Source of the DNA: Acephala macrosclerotiorum
Taxonomy: Eukaryota > Ascomycota > Leotiomycetes > Helotiales > Mollisiaceae
Reading direction: 5' to 3'
Assembly: GCA_014904845.1 (NCBI GenBank)
Contig: MU119245.1
Span: 186,001-250,000 of the forward strand
DNA length: 64,000 nucleotides
The notes below the pieces were generated by a model. The model had not been told where the DNA came from. It did not search any database and saw nothing but the letters and a program-made list of their open reading frames with translations. Below, piece by piece: positions 48,139-59,504 of this stretch (position 1 is its first letter; every line of letters starts with the position of its first letter). The position numbers were made by a program, and so were the translations under genes.

Positions 48139-50145
48139 TCACGCAAAAGGCGCAGTATACAACCCCGTCTTATCCTTCTGCTCATCCCCACCCAGCTGAC
48201 TCTTCGCCAATTGACTCCTCTCCCTCAATCTATGCCCCCACTTGAACCTCACAAACGGAATGAACGTCAACAGCGTCCCAGCAAGTGCCAAAATCAATCC
48301 CGCATACTGACTCCCCACATTATGGAAGAACTGATTCGCAAACAGCGGAGCTACTCCTCCTAACGTGTTTCGCATGACACCTTGGCCTGCGATTGCGGAA
48401 GATGAGTTCTCGCCGTAGCAGTCGGATGTGTAGGAATATGTTGATTCGAAGATGAAGAATATTCCCATCGCGATAGGAGCGAGGGCGATTGTTGGTGCGA
48501 TCCAGGGGAGGTAGCCGTATTGTGTGAAGCTATAGATGAAGAGACCGACAGGGAGAAGACCAGCTCCAAACATAGCGCCGTAGAGACGGGATTCCGGAAG
48601 GATTTTGCGGTCGCGGGATTTCATAATCGCTTTGTATTTCTTGATTTGAAAGAAGTTCAATCCGAATGCGAGGGTGACGCCGATGCAGAGGGAGATGTAC
48701 GGCAAGCCGGCGATGCCTTCACTCCACCCACGCTTTTCTTGAAAGGTGATTGGAATTACCGAGAGGAAGAGGAAGGTCACGAACCGGGCGAAAGAAATCC
48801 CTACCAACTTATTAGCATTGTAGAAGTCAAGATTTGGGAGGTACTCCGGAGCTGGGAGCTGTCCTGGGAGCTGTGAAATAGAGCAAACAGGCACGATCCA
48901 TTTGTGTGCAGGCTCCTGAGACAACTCCCAGCCCCGGAGCTCCATACAAGAAAAAAGCAAATTAGTGTGGAAATAAGACGTACAGAGACCGAAGGTGAAG
49001 ACAACAGGCTCGGTGGCTAGCATGTGGACGGCTTTGACGGAGGAGTTGTGAAGCATTTCTTTGATGTCTTTGGCTTCGAGGTCCATGGCTGCTTTGTAGC
49101 GCTCGTCGCTTGTGGCGTTGCGAAGAGCTTTGGCGCGTTTGTGGAGAGTGACACCTCCTCGTGTTTCTTGGAGGGAGACGGCAATGATAGCCAGGAGAGG
49201 GAGGTTCGCGAGACCTTGGATGCCCTCAATCCATCTCCAACCGATGGTTTCGTCGATGAAGCCAGCATAGATTAGTGCTGCTACCGTCCCTAAGATGGCG
49301 ACGTATGAGAAGCAAGCCATCGGTCCAGCTCTGTGATCTGGTCGGTAGATATCACTGAAGGTACCACCCGCCAGGATTGTACCAACACAATCAAAGAGAC
49401 CTTGGAATACACGCATGACGAGAGTGGTTGCGATGTTCTTGCCCAAAGCCAATCCAATGAAGACAATGACAAACAGTGCATATGCTCCAACATACACGAT
49501 TCTCCGACCAACAAGCTCGCAGAAAGGAGCCAAGAAGAGGGGCGCAACGGCACATGCGAAGTTAAAGCAAAATAATCCCAATTGCCCCAGCTCGGTTGAA
49601 ACACCAAAGTCATCACACATTCGATCGATTCCACTGCTGTACGCCGTCGTTGCAAGCCCAATGAACAGAGTCATCAGACAGAGGAGAAGAGTAATCCACG
49701 CTTTTCGTCCAAAACTCCAGTTGAAAGGATCCTCTCTGTCATCCTCAGTGAACTTGAGCACAATATATTCTTTGTCGTCCTTGTGGGTAATCTCCCGGAG
49801 AGTAAGTGGTAGATCCATTTCCACTTCCTTCAGAGGTCCTTCATCCGCATTGTCAGAGTCACTGTCATGGAGTTCTTGTAGAAATATTCCACCTGCAATC
49901 CTTCCTTTCCGTGCCTGCTTCTCCGTGTTCTCTTCTTGTCTTGACGTTCCAAGATCCGGGGAGGAGATGTCGTCTTTCAGAGGACGCGAATTTGGTGCCT
50001 CCCCCCGCTTCTCTACCCCTGTGGTAGACTGCACATCGTGGTTCTCGTTGGATGGGAGTAGAATAGGTATCTTAGAGTATCGTCGAGGAGGTTGGAGTTC
50101 CCAGGAGGAAATGCCTCCAGGGCATCCGACATAATATTGCTCCAT
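48139..50145 (-). CDS. MFS transporter, DHA1 family
   Basis: Two exons, 50145-48984 and 48800-48139, 607 aa, start at the first ATG (MEQYYVGCPGG). A polar N-terminus of about 150 aa leads to DREDPFNWSFGRKAWIT, the standard fungal DHA1 entry. About twelve membrane helices follow, with LVMRVFQGLFDCVGTILAGG and the C-terminal GQGVMRNTLGGVAPLFANQFF. The intron is 183 bp, a multiple of three, and has no stop, so the frame runs through it. Removing it restores VVFTFGLW|ISFARFVTFLFLSV, which reads as a proper membrane helix. The intron contains a long hairpin. Substrate unknown; proton-driven export at the plasma membrane is expected from the family. Confidence 0.88.
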   Translation of the reverse strand: MEQYYVGCPGGISSWELQPPRRYSKIPILLPSNENHDVQSTTGVEKRGEAPNSRPLKDDISSPDLGTSRQEENTEKQARKGRIAGGIFLQELHDSDSDNADEGPLKEVEMDLPLTLREITHKDDKEYIVLKFTEDDREDPFNWSFGRKAWITLLLCLMTLFIGLATTAYSSGIDRMCDDFGVSTELGQLGLFCFNFACAVAPLFLAPFCELVGRRIVYVGAYALFVIVFIGLALGKNIATTLVMRVFQGLFDCVGTILAGGTFSDIYRPDHRAGPMACFSYVAILGTVAALIYAGFIDETIGWRWIEGIQGLANLPLLAIIAVSLQETRGGVTLHKRAKALRNATSDERYKAAMDLEAKDIKEMLHNSSVKAVHMLATEPVVFTFGLCTSYFHTNLLFSCMELRGWELSQEPAHKWIVPVCSISQLPGQLPAPEYLPNLDFYNANKLVGISFARFVTFLFLSVIPITFQEKRGWSEGIAGLPYISLCIGVTLAFGLNFFQIKKYKAIMKSRDRKILPESRLYGAMFGAGLLPVGLFIYSFTQYGYLPWIAPTIALAPIAMGIFFIFESTYSYTSDCYGENSSSAIAGQGVMRNTLGGVAPLFANQFFHNVGSQYAGLILALAGTLLTFIPFVRFKWGHRLRERSQLAKSQLGGDEQKDKTGLYTAPFA

Positions 50146-51110
50146 GATGTTGGCCAAGGGGTTCTGGTTCTCTCTCAGTTCAGTGGAGCATCAACATCAT
50201 TTTCCGATCTTTCCTATCGCAAGATTTGGTTCTGTCGTCATGGTGGAATACATTTGGAGGCACCGAGATAGGACCGTCGTGTTGTTGAGAATTTCTCGGT
50301 CAAACTAGACGGAAATACCCATATTTCTGCATGACGCCGTATTTTATGGATCAACTTAGAGCCTGGTAGCCTTGCCAAGGATCTCCCAAGAGATCCACAG
50401 CGGACAGTTCAGCCGCACGTGATAGTAGTGGAGGAGGAAGAACTTGCCTTCCTTGATCATGATAGAATGTGATGTTTTAATGTGACTCCGCATGATGACA
50501 ATAAAGCCAGTACCGAAGCAACAGAACATTGGACGGACACAAAAACGGCTTTCTCACTCCACGCCCAGTGATGCCAAGAGACCCTTATCTGACCCGAGCT
50601 CTGCTTTAGCCCCAAACAAGTCTACTTCAACTCGCTAGGGACCATTTGCCGGCGCTAGAACTGCTATCCTTGCAACAGAGGAAAATGAGGCGAAGTCGCC
50701 AAACTTTTCACAAACCGATCTCGAGCAAGTTCCTGGTGGAAGACCGAGAAGACATGGAACAACGCTAGAAACAACAGAAGAATGAATTTTGAAGAGCTGG
50801 CATCTTGGGTTCCCACTTGGGAGCTGACTCGTTGGAGAGTCGGTGGCAGGGCTGTGCATGCGGGAGTGCAGGCCGAGAGAGCGACGAGATCTTAGTTGCA
50901 TGTTCTTATCAAATCCTTCCTCCACTCTCAACAAAGACTACCTCGTACCCAGAAGCTCGGAAACGAAGACGGCAACACCGCACAGAACCACATGTAAGTA
51001 CAGAAACGCCAATTCGTTCTTCGTACATTCTGCTGCATAGACCGTCTTAAACTCGTGAATCGTGAAACTGTTCAACGTCCAATGCCAAATCACCCATCTT
51101 GCTCCACCTT
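50146..51110. other. Intergenic, no gene seen
   Basis: 5' flank of the DHA1 gene and 3' flank of the F-box-like gene. No feature recognised. Confidence 0.5.
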
Positions 51111-51923
51111 TCAGTAGTACCATCCACTTGACGCTTTGCTGTCCCTGTCAACTTTCGTATTCACAGCTTTCGCTTCCAACTGTCGCAGGGAATATCGTTC
51201 ACTTCCTTTCCGTTGCTCGACTTGGATCTGCTTCTGTAATCTGGCTTCCATTCTGTTCATCGCACGATTGTTGAACCACTTCTTCCAAATCTTTCGTCCG
51301 AAGGCACCGCCTCTTGAAGTATGTGTCCAATAATGATCATGGGATCGTCTTGGTTTTGGAGCACCATGGTAGCCTGGATCGTCAGCAATGATCATGCACT
51401 ATCAGAGGAGATCTCACATCTGCCATTATGCCCTCTTTTCCTCACCGTGAATTTCTCACAATGTCCACAATAGTTCAGGTCTTTCGGCATCCAGGACTTG
51501 AGTCGGAAATGCAGTCGTGCTCTTCGGGTGAAGCATTCACAATGATCTGTTCCATATCTCGTTCTGCATTTCGTCTTCATCGGTGGAGTTGTGCGTCCCA
51601 TTGACTCGTTCCGGCGCTTTGTTGCTTCGTATGATAGTTTGTGGCATTCTCGTCGATGACACCAGCGTGATCCCCAGTCATTGAACGCGTCTTTGCATTG
51701 GCACAGTGGACCAGTGTCCGTACTCTCGAGCGAAATTGCCTCTTTCTTTGTTGGCAGGAGGTTGTACATGTATTTGCTATAACTCGTCAGTTCAGTTGGG
51801 ACAATGAGGACCTGAGGGAGCATACCAAGTCAGGCGAAGACAGACAAGGTCATTTGGAGCGCATGAATCGAGGATGAGAGTGTGGATCTCAGGAGGGAAA
51901 GCAGTGAACTGAGAAAAAGACAT
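51111..51923 (-). CDS. F-box-like protein, 239 aa
   Basis: Exons 51923-51826, 51776-51418 and 51373-51111, both introns GT-AG with frame kept. It opens MSFSQFTAFPPEIHTLILDSC then APNDLVCLRLTCKYMYNLLP, a fungal F-box-like motif that normally binds Skp1. The remainder is rich in Cys and His (CQCKDAFNDWGSRWCHRREC, HCECFTRR, YCGHCEKF), suggesting metal binding. It ends with a basic helix (FGRKIWKKWFNNRAMNRMEARLQ split by charged residues). It probably delivers a substrate to a ubiquitin ligase, which is family inference. No named orthologue. Confidence 0.72.
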
Positions 51924-53046
51924 TATTTTGGCAAATGAAAAATGTCCTGGGAACTGAGGGACTTTGACACGAGAGAGGGCTTCGGACTGTAGATTCGATG
52001 GGTACTGGATGACTTGAGACTGAGAACTTCAATCTCAAGGAAAACGCGTTCGTTTAAATACCCTTCGAACTTTCGAAAAGGGGCAACGCGACTCTGAAAA
52101 TAGATCTTCGAACACATCTTTGACACGAACTCACGAGATAGATTCAGGCAACATCGACGAGCTTTGCCTGAAGGAGGAGGAAGCGAAGGCTGTGAATTGG
52201 TCAGGTGCAGAATTTTTAGGCAGCAGTCAGCTGATCCTGTGGCTAGCGCGATGGCGCCAAGGTTTCTCCGGTTCCGTTTAGCTCGACCTCACTTCCACCG
52301 TAACAGCCTCAACATCTAGTGTTCAGAACCACCTCAGATGTGTGCGAACGTCAAGTCCTCGACAAGGTAATGTATGCGGGCAATTGAGAACAATCCTACT
52401 GTTCTCCGCCATTATCCGCTTATGGCACCAACTTTTCAAGCTTCCGTTTCTTTCTGTGGAGAGTTTTCAAAATTCCCTCTTCTATTTACTTCTCAGTATT
52501 CCTGCTTCCAGGAATGGGTTCCATCGAGTGCGTATCTCTGCAGCTGATCTAGTGCGCAGGACTTGGTCTCGAGCTGCTCAATATCGAAGACAATACGGGG
52601 CATTATTAAAATGCACGACATGCAAACACGAAAGCGATACGACGAAAGCACGGCTCCCGAAACGACCACTCCTTCCTCCTTACCAATTGCCGGAAAACTT
52701 GGGAAGCAGATGAGGCTTTGGCCAGACGTCGCAGAGAATCATAGATGCAAATAATGGATTGCAAATACCCGACAAGCGTGTCAAGCTGGAGAACACACAG
52801 CTCTACCATGACTGATACGATCTTCATGATTGTTTAGCTGAAGCAATGGACGACGACGAGGATTTCCATGGCATAAGTCTGTCTCTGCCCAGCCAATCTG
52901 TGAATAACAGATGCATACTGAGACAGTGACTCGTGACTCGTATATATAAGATACAGCTTCAATTTTCCTCCAACGCCAGCTATAAATACATCCACCGTCC
53001 ACATATCAAGCCCTTCACGCGAAATATCTCTCAATGAGCATTCAAT
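51924..53046. other. Intergenic before BTB array
   Basis: No gene supported; short frames on both strands lack starts and motifs. Confidence 0.5.
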
Positions 53047-53896
53047 ATGTCCTCGCCATTGCTCATCCGTACTCTCAATCGTTCACGACCAGCCTTGGGC
53101 GATGCAACTCGTCTGGTACCTGATCAGCCGAAGCCAGCTGCGAAGGCAACGGCTTTCCAACTACCAAAATGTTACCAATCTGTCGATACCTACATTGCAG
53201 AGTAAGTGGTCCTAAACTCGCTGTCCATAAGTCCTTCCTAACAACACTCTCAGTGAACTCGACTGCGATGTTGTGAGCATTACAGTCGGTACAGGCGACT
53301 CGCAAAAGTCGTTCAACGTCCACCAAACTCCTCTGCAATAAAATACCTTACTTCGACAAGATGTTCAACGGTTCCTTCGAAGAAGCGACTACACAACGAG
53401 CCACATTATCAGAAGACGATCCTGTAGCCTTCAAACTTATCATCGGCTGGGTGTATACCAGAGTCATCGAAATACCGAAATACGAAAATGAGGAAAGCCC
53501 CGTCACATACTTTTTAAGACTCTTGCTGAGAAGTTCATGGTACCAACACTCGCTGATGGAGCCATTGACCTATTATCGAAGTACTGTGGGGCGACAGACA
53601 TCTTGCCGCATATCGACGTCCTCAACGAGTAATACAAAGAGACGTCAGAGGATTCGAAGCTCCGCCTCTAGATTGCACGAGCCATGGCACACCAGTTCCG
53701 TTCTAGTCCATACGAGGCAGAGCCTATGAAAGTGTTGCTCGCTAACAATGTCGACCTTCTAGGCAACTTTCTGAGTGCTTTAAATGTCCTAGAGCGCAAT
53801 AGCGACGGCTCGAAGCCCTCGGACCCAACCGACTTCCCGCCTTGCGATTACCATCAGCATACCAAAGACCGAGCCATGTCCATATTCAAAAGATAA
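53047..53896 (+). pseudogene. BTB/POZ-domain gene, decayed copy 1
   Basis: MSSPLLIRTLNRSRP starts an exon ending at 53201. A GT-AG intron leads to DELDCDVVSITVGTGDSQKSFNVH, the BTB entry. Frame is lost near 53327, where the text changes from VHQTPLQ-stop to LLCNKIPYFDKMFNGSFEEA. It is lost again near 53515-53525, before LAEKFMVPTLADGAIDLL. The last segment carries TAA after DVLNE and TAG after KLRL, then MAHQFRSSPYEAEP. It closes CDYHQHTKDRAMSI, where intact copies have CDYHQH followed by CPY. At least two frameshifts and two stops make it a pseudogene. The intron sits at the same place and phase as in its intact neighbours. Confidence 0.85.
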
Positions 53897-54410
53897 GTAG
53901 TCAGAGTTTAGATTCATGCATAGCTTTACAGGGGTTAGGTACGATTCATTGCAGTGCTTCGTTGGCTTATTTCATTCTAGTTGGCTAGTTGCATCTTCCT
54001 TAGAGTCGGCTCTGCTGTGTCACATACTTTGGCTCTCTGAGATGGCGTTTTCAAGTCCTTCAGTCCAATTGAGAAGACCTTACAGTGTAGTCACAGTGAA
54101 CCTGCACGCTGGCCTTTGCCAAAGCTATATAAGTCTACCAGTCTCAAGCTGCCACTCACCTCATGCAGATGTAGCAGTGAGTATGCGAGCCTGAGCCAGG
54201 ACCATCTGTTGATTACTCTCACGAATAACAACAATGCTACTCATAATTCTTCTAGAACAAACGAGTTTTCTTTCAACATATTCTTTTCGAATGAATTCAA
54301 AATAACTTTGTCGGTGGCTCGATCCATGGATTTAAACTAGTTAAAGCTTGGAAACGCGATATTCTTATTCTCTTCCCATTGCAATCGGTGAATTCCGACC
54401 TCGCGCTAGC
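53897..54410. other. Intergenic in BTB array
   Basis: Spacer between BTB copies 1 and 2; no separate gene seen. Confidence 0.5.
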
Positions 54411-55465
54411 ATGATCTCGCTTCAACGACGCGTTCTTGCCTCGCCTCGACAACTTCGTGGGCAGATCAAGATGTCAATCCTCACAAACTTGCCAAACATG
54501 GCACGTCCAAAGGCACTTGCAGGTCTAGCAGACCCCTTTACTGCTACTCCGCCAGATCTTTTCCTTACTCCTGCTCCTCCTGCTCGGCCTCCTCCTGCAG
54601 TCCCCGAAATTCCCGTCCACGATCATCTTGCCGAGTAAGTTGGTTCCACCCGGTCGTGATTGCAGTAATTCACTGACCAGCGGTATTGCAGCGAGCTTGG
54701 CACCGATGTGGTTCAACTCGTTGTTGGTACTGGCCAAAGGTCGAAGACGTTCTTTGTCCACAAGGACATCCTGTGCAAGCGAGCTCCCTACTTCGAGAAG
54801 ACGTTCAATGGAGTATTTCAAGAGGGTGAGATGATGCGAGCTACGTTTCCCGAAGATGAGCGTAAGTCTCTTTATTCCCAAGATATTCACTCTATACTCT
54901 CATTAATCATTTAAGCTCCGAGAAATGTTTGCTAACTCCGCAACTGGCGCTTTCAGCTCAAGCATTCAAGTTCTTAATCGGATGGATCTACAAAGGCACC
55001 ATCGAAATACCCCAAGAAAAAGCTTCCGAAGCCAGCGGAGGATTCGCCCGAAGCCAACAACTCGTAATGCTCTTCATCCTAGCCGAAAAACTTAATATCA
55101 CCCGCCTCGCCGACGAAACCATGGATTTCCTCACAAAGTTCTGCAAAACCCACCAAATTCTACCAAACCCAACACCGCTGAACATTGCATACAACGATGT
55201 TCGAGCTGGCTCGCGATTGAGAGTTTGGATCACGAGAGTCTTCGTCCATATGATTCTGCATGGAAATCCTAATCATGAATTTTGGTCCAATAAGGCTTTG
55301 GAGAAGATTCTCGGGGAGCATCAGGAGTTGCTTGCTGATGTTATTGCGGAGTTGAGGGTTTCGGCTGCAAAGGCGCACTCTATGCCGGACATGTATCCTG
55401 AGTGTGATTATCACCAGCATTCTCCCGATGAAGTCTGCCCGTACTTGAAGAAGAGAAAGAAGTAG
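54411..55465 (+). CDS. BTB/POZ-domain protein, copy 2
   Basis: Exons 54411-54634, 54692-54861 and 54957-55465, GT-AG introns, 300 aa. The N-terminus is Pro-rich. The BTB core follows: ELGTDVVQLVVGTGQRSKTF, FVHKDILCKRAPYFEKTFNG, EDEPQAFKFLIGWIYKGTIEI and LFILAEKLNITRLADETMDFL. The C-terminus ends MYPECDYHQHSPDEVCPYLKKRKK. The motif C-D-Y-H-Q-H-x5-C-P-Y is shared with copies 3 and 4 and could bind zinc. BTB proteins of this kind dimerise and can act as Cullin-3 adaptors; whether this family does so is unknown. No kelch, MATH or zinc-finger partner domain is present. Confidence 0.88.
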
Positions 55466-55744
55466 TGATCAGGTGTAGCCGGTTGAGATGGATATCTCGT
55501 TCGGAGAAAACCTGGCTTTGGTTGTGAGGACTTGGTTTCGTCTCTGTCGTGTATTATAAGGCAAAGTAGGAATGGCAACCAAAGAATCAATGCTGGGCCT
55601 TGTCAGAAGGATAAGTGGAAGAATTTGATTTTGAGACGTTTGTACCAGGTCATGCTTCGGAGCTTTTCAGTAAGTGTTTGCTTCCCCACAACTCCACGTT
55701 GGCTGATTGATGAAGTCGTGAGCTTCCTGCATTTATGATGCCCA

Positions 55745-55983
55745 AAGCCATCTATATAGACTACACAGGCGGTTAGAAAGTCAATGTCAAAACCGAAGCT
55801 GAATTTGACCATGATCGCATGCGCTCGGGGCTCACCAAGAATGATGATCTATTCAAAGATGTCTTTGGTATGCTTCGAGAGCAGACTGGATATGTGAAAG
55901 TGATTAAGCCAAGTGACTCTCTTCGGCACCTCCTTGCGATTACCATCAACATTCCGACACCGACCGTGCCCATGAGGAGTAGG
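55745..55983 (+). pseudogene. BTB-family C-terminal relic
   Basis: Reads LTKNDDLFKDVFGMLREQTGY followed, one frame over, by SSAPPCDYHQHSDTDRAHEE and a stop. The CDYHQH motif and the spacing before it match the C-terminal part of the neighbouring BTB genes. No BTB core remains in front. A frameshift lies near 55918. A TAG sits before the first readable part. Confidence 0.7.
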
Positions 55984-56269
55984 CGGACCCTTTGATGCTG
56001 TGCTCGAAAACAATTGTACGTCGAGCTTTCCTAACATTTCAGGTATGGTTCTAATACGAGTACAGGTACCAATTCACTTGCTTCCTTGGGCAGGATGTCC
56101 TCAACAGCACCCTCGAATAAGGGATACGGATGATAGTATTGTGGAGGTATAGTCGTGGGGTCAGAAGTTTGCTGGGCGTTGTTTTGGTTTTTGGCTGCGT
56201 TGTTCAGTGAGGTTTCTCTGCACTTATCCACTGTCATCGAACAATTGCCACAAAGTATGTCCATGATAC

Positions 56270-56745
56270 AGCTCAAAACTTAACAATCGACTGTGCAGTG
56301 AACCCAAAGAATCTTCTAGTGTCTGAACTCTCTCTTCAACTCTCAACGCTCCGCCTTCAAAATGATCCTGCTCCTAAGCCTTCTTACAACTTCGAACTTT
56401 ACGAGACGGCGAGGACCTCAATTGAGATCCCGACATTGGGTACGAGGAACGCGATCGAGTGATTCCTGCCGAGAACGATCCTGGAGCAAGAATCTCACCT
56501 ACACGACGTCGCGGATACTTAACAAGGGAGCTGGCTAGGCCGAAGCTGAGTGGTAGAGAAGGATCGAGGTCAGTCTTTGCCGTATGTAAAAGAAGCAGGC
56601 GCCACAGACCTTCACTAATCCGCAGTTAGCTCTGCCTACGCATCGAGCAGGGCACATCTTTCAGATCTGACCTTCGATCAGAAATTCTCCTTTGTGGAAA
56701 GTGCTAAGAGCAAAACACAGAACGCAAAGAGCGCTTGAGGAACCT
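56270..56745 (+). pseudogene. Unidentified decayed gene fragment
   Basis: After an acceptor-like site (GACTGTGCAG) the plus strand reads NPKNLLVSELSLQLSTLRLQ, then KPSYNFELYETARTS, then a stop. In another frame it continues RVIPAENDPGARISPTRRRG, and after a further acceptor-like site SAYASSRAHLSDLTF. The composition looks protein-like but the frame is broken. I do not recognise a family. It could be chance or a remnant of a gene lost from the array. Confidence 0.3.
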
Positions 56746-57132
56746 GCTGCATCGAAGTGGGCAAGTGTCGCTTAGCTAGCTCGAGTTGGGCATGACCTCA
56801 ACCTCTTCCTTCGACGCGAGCATTATTTATCTACAACAACCACGCGCACCTCGAAACACCTCTCTGCTCTTTGCACAGAGAGGAGCCTCACAAGAAGAAT
56901 AAAGAGGCATATCTGGTATGATTCAACGCCTTCTCTTTGCGCGCAAAAATTAACTCTGCTAATCACAGATTCACGAAGTTTGCGCCCCAGAGTCTCGAGC
57001 TCAGTTTCGGTCTGCTACCAGTGAACAACAGCATCTCCAGAACAGCACCTGTAAGTACTTTACTCTTCATGAATCATTTCGAGGCAACAGGTATCAGGAA
57101 GAAAGAGTTTCTGGCTCTATCGCCAGTAAACC

Positions 57133-57915
57133 ATGTCGAACAAGGCAACTCCGGCTGCCGCAAAGCCCACCGTAGCTGATCCATATCCCGTCACGGCTCT
57201 CCTGTTCGGCAAGTGAGTGTCGCAAACGAGTTGACCGATAGCATTTCTATTGTTGACAGATGGTAGCGAAATAGGAAACAAGATCGTAACCATCGAGGTT
57301 GGTGTCAAAGGTAGCTCAGAGACATTCTCCGTCCATAAGGATTTGCTGTGCAAAAAGGCCCCGATCTTTGACAAGATGTTCAACGGACCGTTCAAAGAAG
57401 GCCAAACCCAGTTATCAAAGCTCCCCGAGGATAATATTCATGTGTTCAAGCTGTTTCTTGGATGGCTTTACCTTGGTATTATCGAGATCCCAAGCACTCA
57501 ATTCTTCGTCGATTATTCACATTTGTATGCCTTTGCGGACAAGTACTGCATTTCTGAGTTGGCTGATGCAACGATGGACAAGATGTGCAAGGTTTCAGCC
57601 CATAAGAAATGGATGCCGACTGAGTCCGAGATAACAGTATGCTACGAGCTTACACCCAGAAAATCGAAGCTTAGCTTGTTCTTTGCTCGTTGCTTGGCCT
57701 GGGTTTCTCTTCATATATCTGGAGATCGGGCAGATAAGCTTTGGACCAACGAGGGCCTTCGAGATACAGTCAAGGGTAATGACGATCTATCTCTGCAATT
57801 CTTCGACCTTCTGAGATTTCAAAGCGGAAAGCCCCTCCCAGATCCCAGAGAAGCCCCAGCATGCGACTATCACCAACACACCAAGGACGAGCCATGCCCA
57901 TACATCAAGCAGTAA
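57133..57915 (+). CDS. BTB/POZ-domain protein, copy 3
   Basis: Exons 57133-57208 and 57260-57915, 243 aa. A GT donor does not keep the frame here. A GC donor (GCAAGT at 57209) gives ALLF then DGSEIGNKIVTIEVG in frame, so the intron is best read as GC-AG. The BTB core is clear: VHKDLLCKKAPIFDKMFNGP, EDNIHVFKLFLGWLYLGIIE and LYAFADKYCISELADATMD. It ends EAPACDYHQHTKDEPCPYIKQ. It is the shortest intact copy, with little N-terminal extension. If the GC donor is not used, the start would have to lie elsewhere. Confidence 0.82.
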
Positions 57916-58570
57916 AGTACAAGCCACTTGGGTGTGTAGGAACAAGATTTGGGTGGTGTGTGGAGATTGAGGCACCAATGCAGCGTTTCGTGTGATCAGC
58001 ATAAGGCGAGATTTCTTGTTGGAAGATGCTTGGTTGGAAGAGCGGGACGCCGGCTATGAAAATTCAGATACCTCTTCCCGGCAGTGTTCTTTCGTCTGGT
58101 GCCTCTAGTTATTGACAAAATCCAGAAATGCCGAGTTGTCTCCAATAATTCAATTTCAAACGTGATTTTATTTGATGCCTACTTCTTCCAGTCTCATGGC
58201 TTGGTCCAGGAAACCAGTTGCCAATTACTGTAGGGGACATTCATTCCTCTATTTTGCTTTTATACTATTAATTTGTGAGAAGTGGGGTCGCTTTAAATAC
58301 TTTCGCCCATCGAATCAGCTTCACTGAGAGCAGATAAAGGTCTTTTCTGTTTTCAAATTCACTTTCATCGGGGTAGTGATATTAAACGCTCCTAATTCGT
58401 CTCGCCGCTGGTCCCCAGTCGATCTACTCGTCTCTTCCTCTTGTGGCCTCCGTTCTTTCACAGGCACAGTGCGAGCTCTCATCCGCCTTCCAGTTTTCTC
58501 CATCACCAAATACTGATCTACAAATTCTCTCCGTTGCTTCGAACTTCTCTCCACATCATCAACCTTCGAC
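57916..58570. other. Intergenic in BTB array
   Basis: Spacer between BTB copies 3 and 4; no gene recognised. Confidence 0.5.
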
Positions 58571-59504
58571 ATGAGTCGATCAGGCCATCTCCGTACGCTT
58601 CTGCCAAAGCCACCAAGCTCTCCTGTCAAGATCAATCTTCCGAGTATTGGCAGTGCTGAGGCATCCTCCACGCTGGTCTTTGAGAACAAATCAAACTCTC
58701 TCGGTTTTGCAGAGTGAGTACTGTCCATCCGAGTGTAGGTCTTTCCTAACAAGACACAGGGAGATCGGTTTCGATGTTGTACACATCACTGTAGGCTCAG
58801 GCATCGCCAAGAAGACCTTCGCCGTGTACAAGGCTCCACTCTGTCGCAAGGTTGCATACTTCGATCATATGTTTAATGGTAATTGGTGTGAGACTAAATC
58901 ACAAACTGCTACTCTTCCCGAAGACGTTTGTTCGGCATTTGCTTTGTTCGTCATGTGGGTTGTCAAGGACAAGATTGAGCTTCCGGCTAACTCAGAAGCG
59001 GATTCTTCAATCCCAACCCTCATCAATCTCTTCGCATTTGCCGAAAAGTACAACATCACCTTATTGGCTGATCAGACCTTGGAACGACTCTCTACTCTCA
59101 TGCTAGAGCGCGACTGCATCCCTATCCCAAGCGACATCGAGCTGGCGTACGAGATCACCCACGAGAAGTCGAGGTTGAGATCATTCATGCTGAAGCTGTT
59201 CATCTATATCACATTCCATGCAGATGAAGGTGAGGTTGTTTATGGTTGGAGCAAGGAAAGCATGCAACCACTGATGCAAAGCTGCGCCGATCTCTGTTCT
59301 GACTTCTTCACTACCATCTATGGTCAAGGAGCACCCAAGAAGAAGGATCCTCGAGGCGAGCTTTCCTGCGATCTGCATCAACATGGCGAGGAGGAGGATT
59401 GTCCATACAAGGAACTGGCATCATCTACCCAAGTCAAGCCGGTTTTCAAGAAGGGTGGTTCAACCAAGAAGGGAGGATCACCACAAAAGAAGAGGAAAAG
59501 ATAA
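58571..59504 (+). CDS. BTB/POZ-domain protein, copy 4
   Basis: Exons 58571-58713 and 58760-59504, GT-AG intron, 295 aa. The intron has the same position and phase as in copies 1 and 2, just before EIGFDVVHITVGSGIAKKTF. The core continues VYKAPLCRKVAYFDHMFNG, EDVCSAFALFVMWVVKDKIE and LFAFAEKYNITLLADQTLERL. The C-terminal motif is slightly changed (CDLHQHGEEEDCPY) and is followed by a Lys/Gly-rich tail ending KKRKR that could be a nuclear signal. Intact and likely functional. Confidence 0.88.

Larger units (their letters stand above)
55466..57132. other. Relic-rich spacer in BTB array
   Basis: Apart from the two decayed segments listed separately, nothing coding is supported here. Confidence 0.5.

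Noticed and set aside
48801..48983. Treating the transporter as one uninterrupted exon
   Set aside because: The stretch is hydrophilic, breaks a membrane helix and has proper GT/AG ends; removal restores FGLWISFARF.
50635..51050. Short frames on both strands upstream of the F-box-like gene's 3' end
   Set aside because: No ATG-led frame with motif content, and no splice partners.
57209..57259. Reading BTB copy 3 as frameshifted
   Set aside because: A GC donor matching GCAAGT restores the frame without any lesion.
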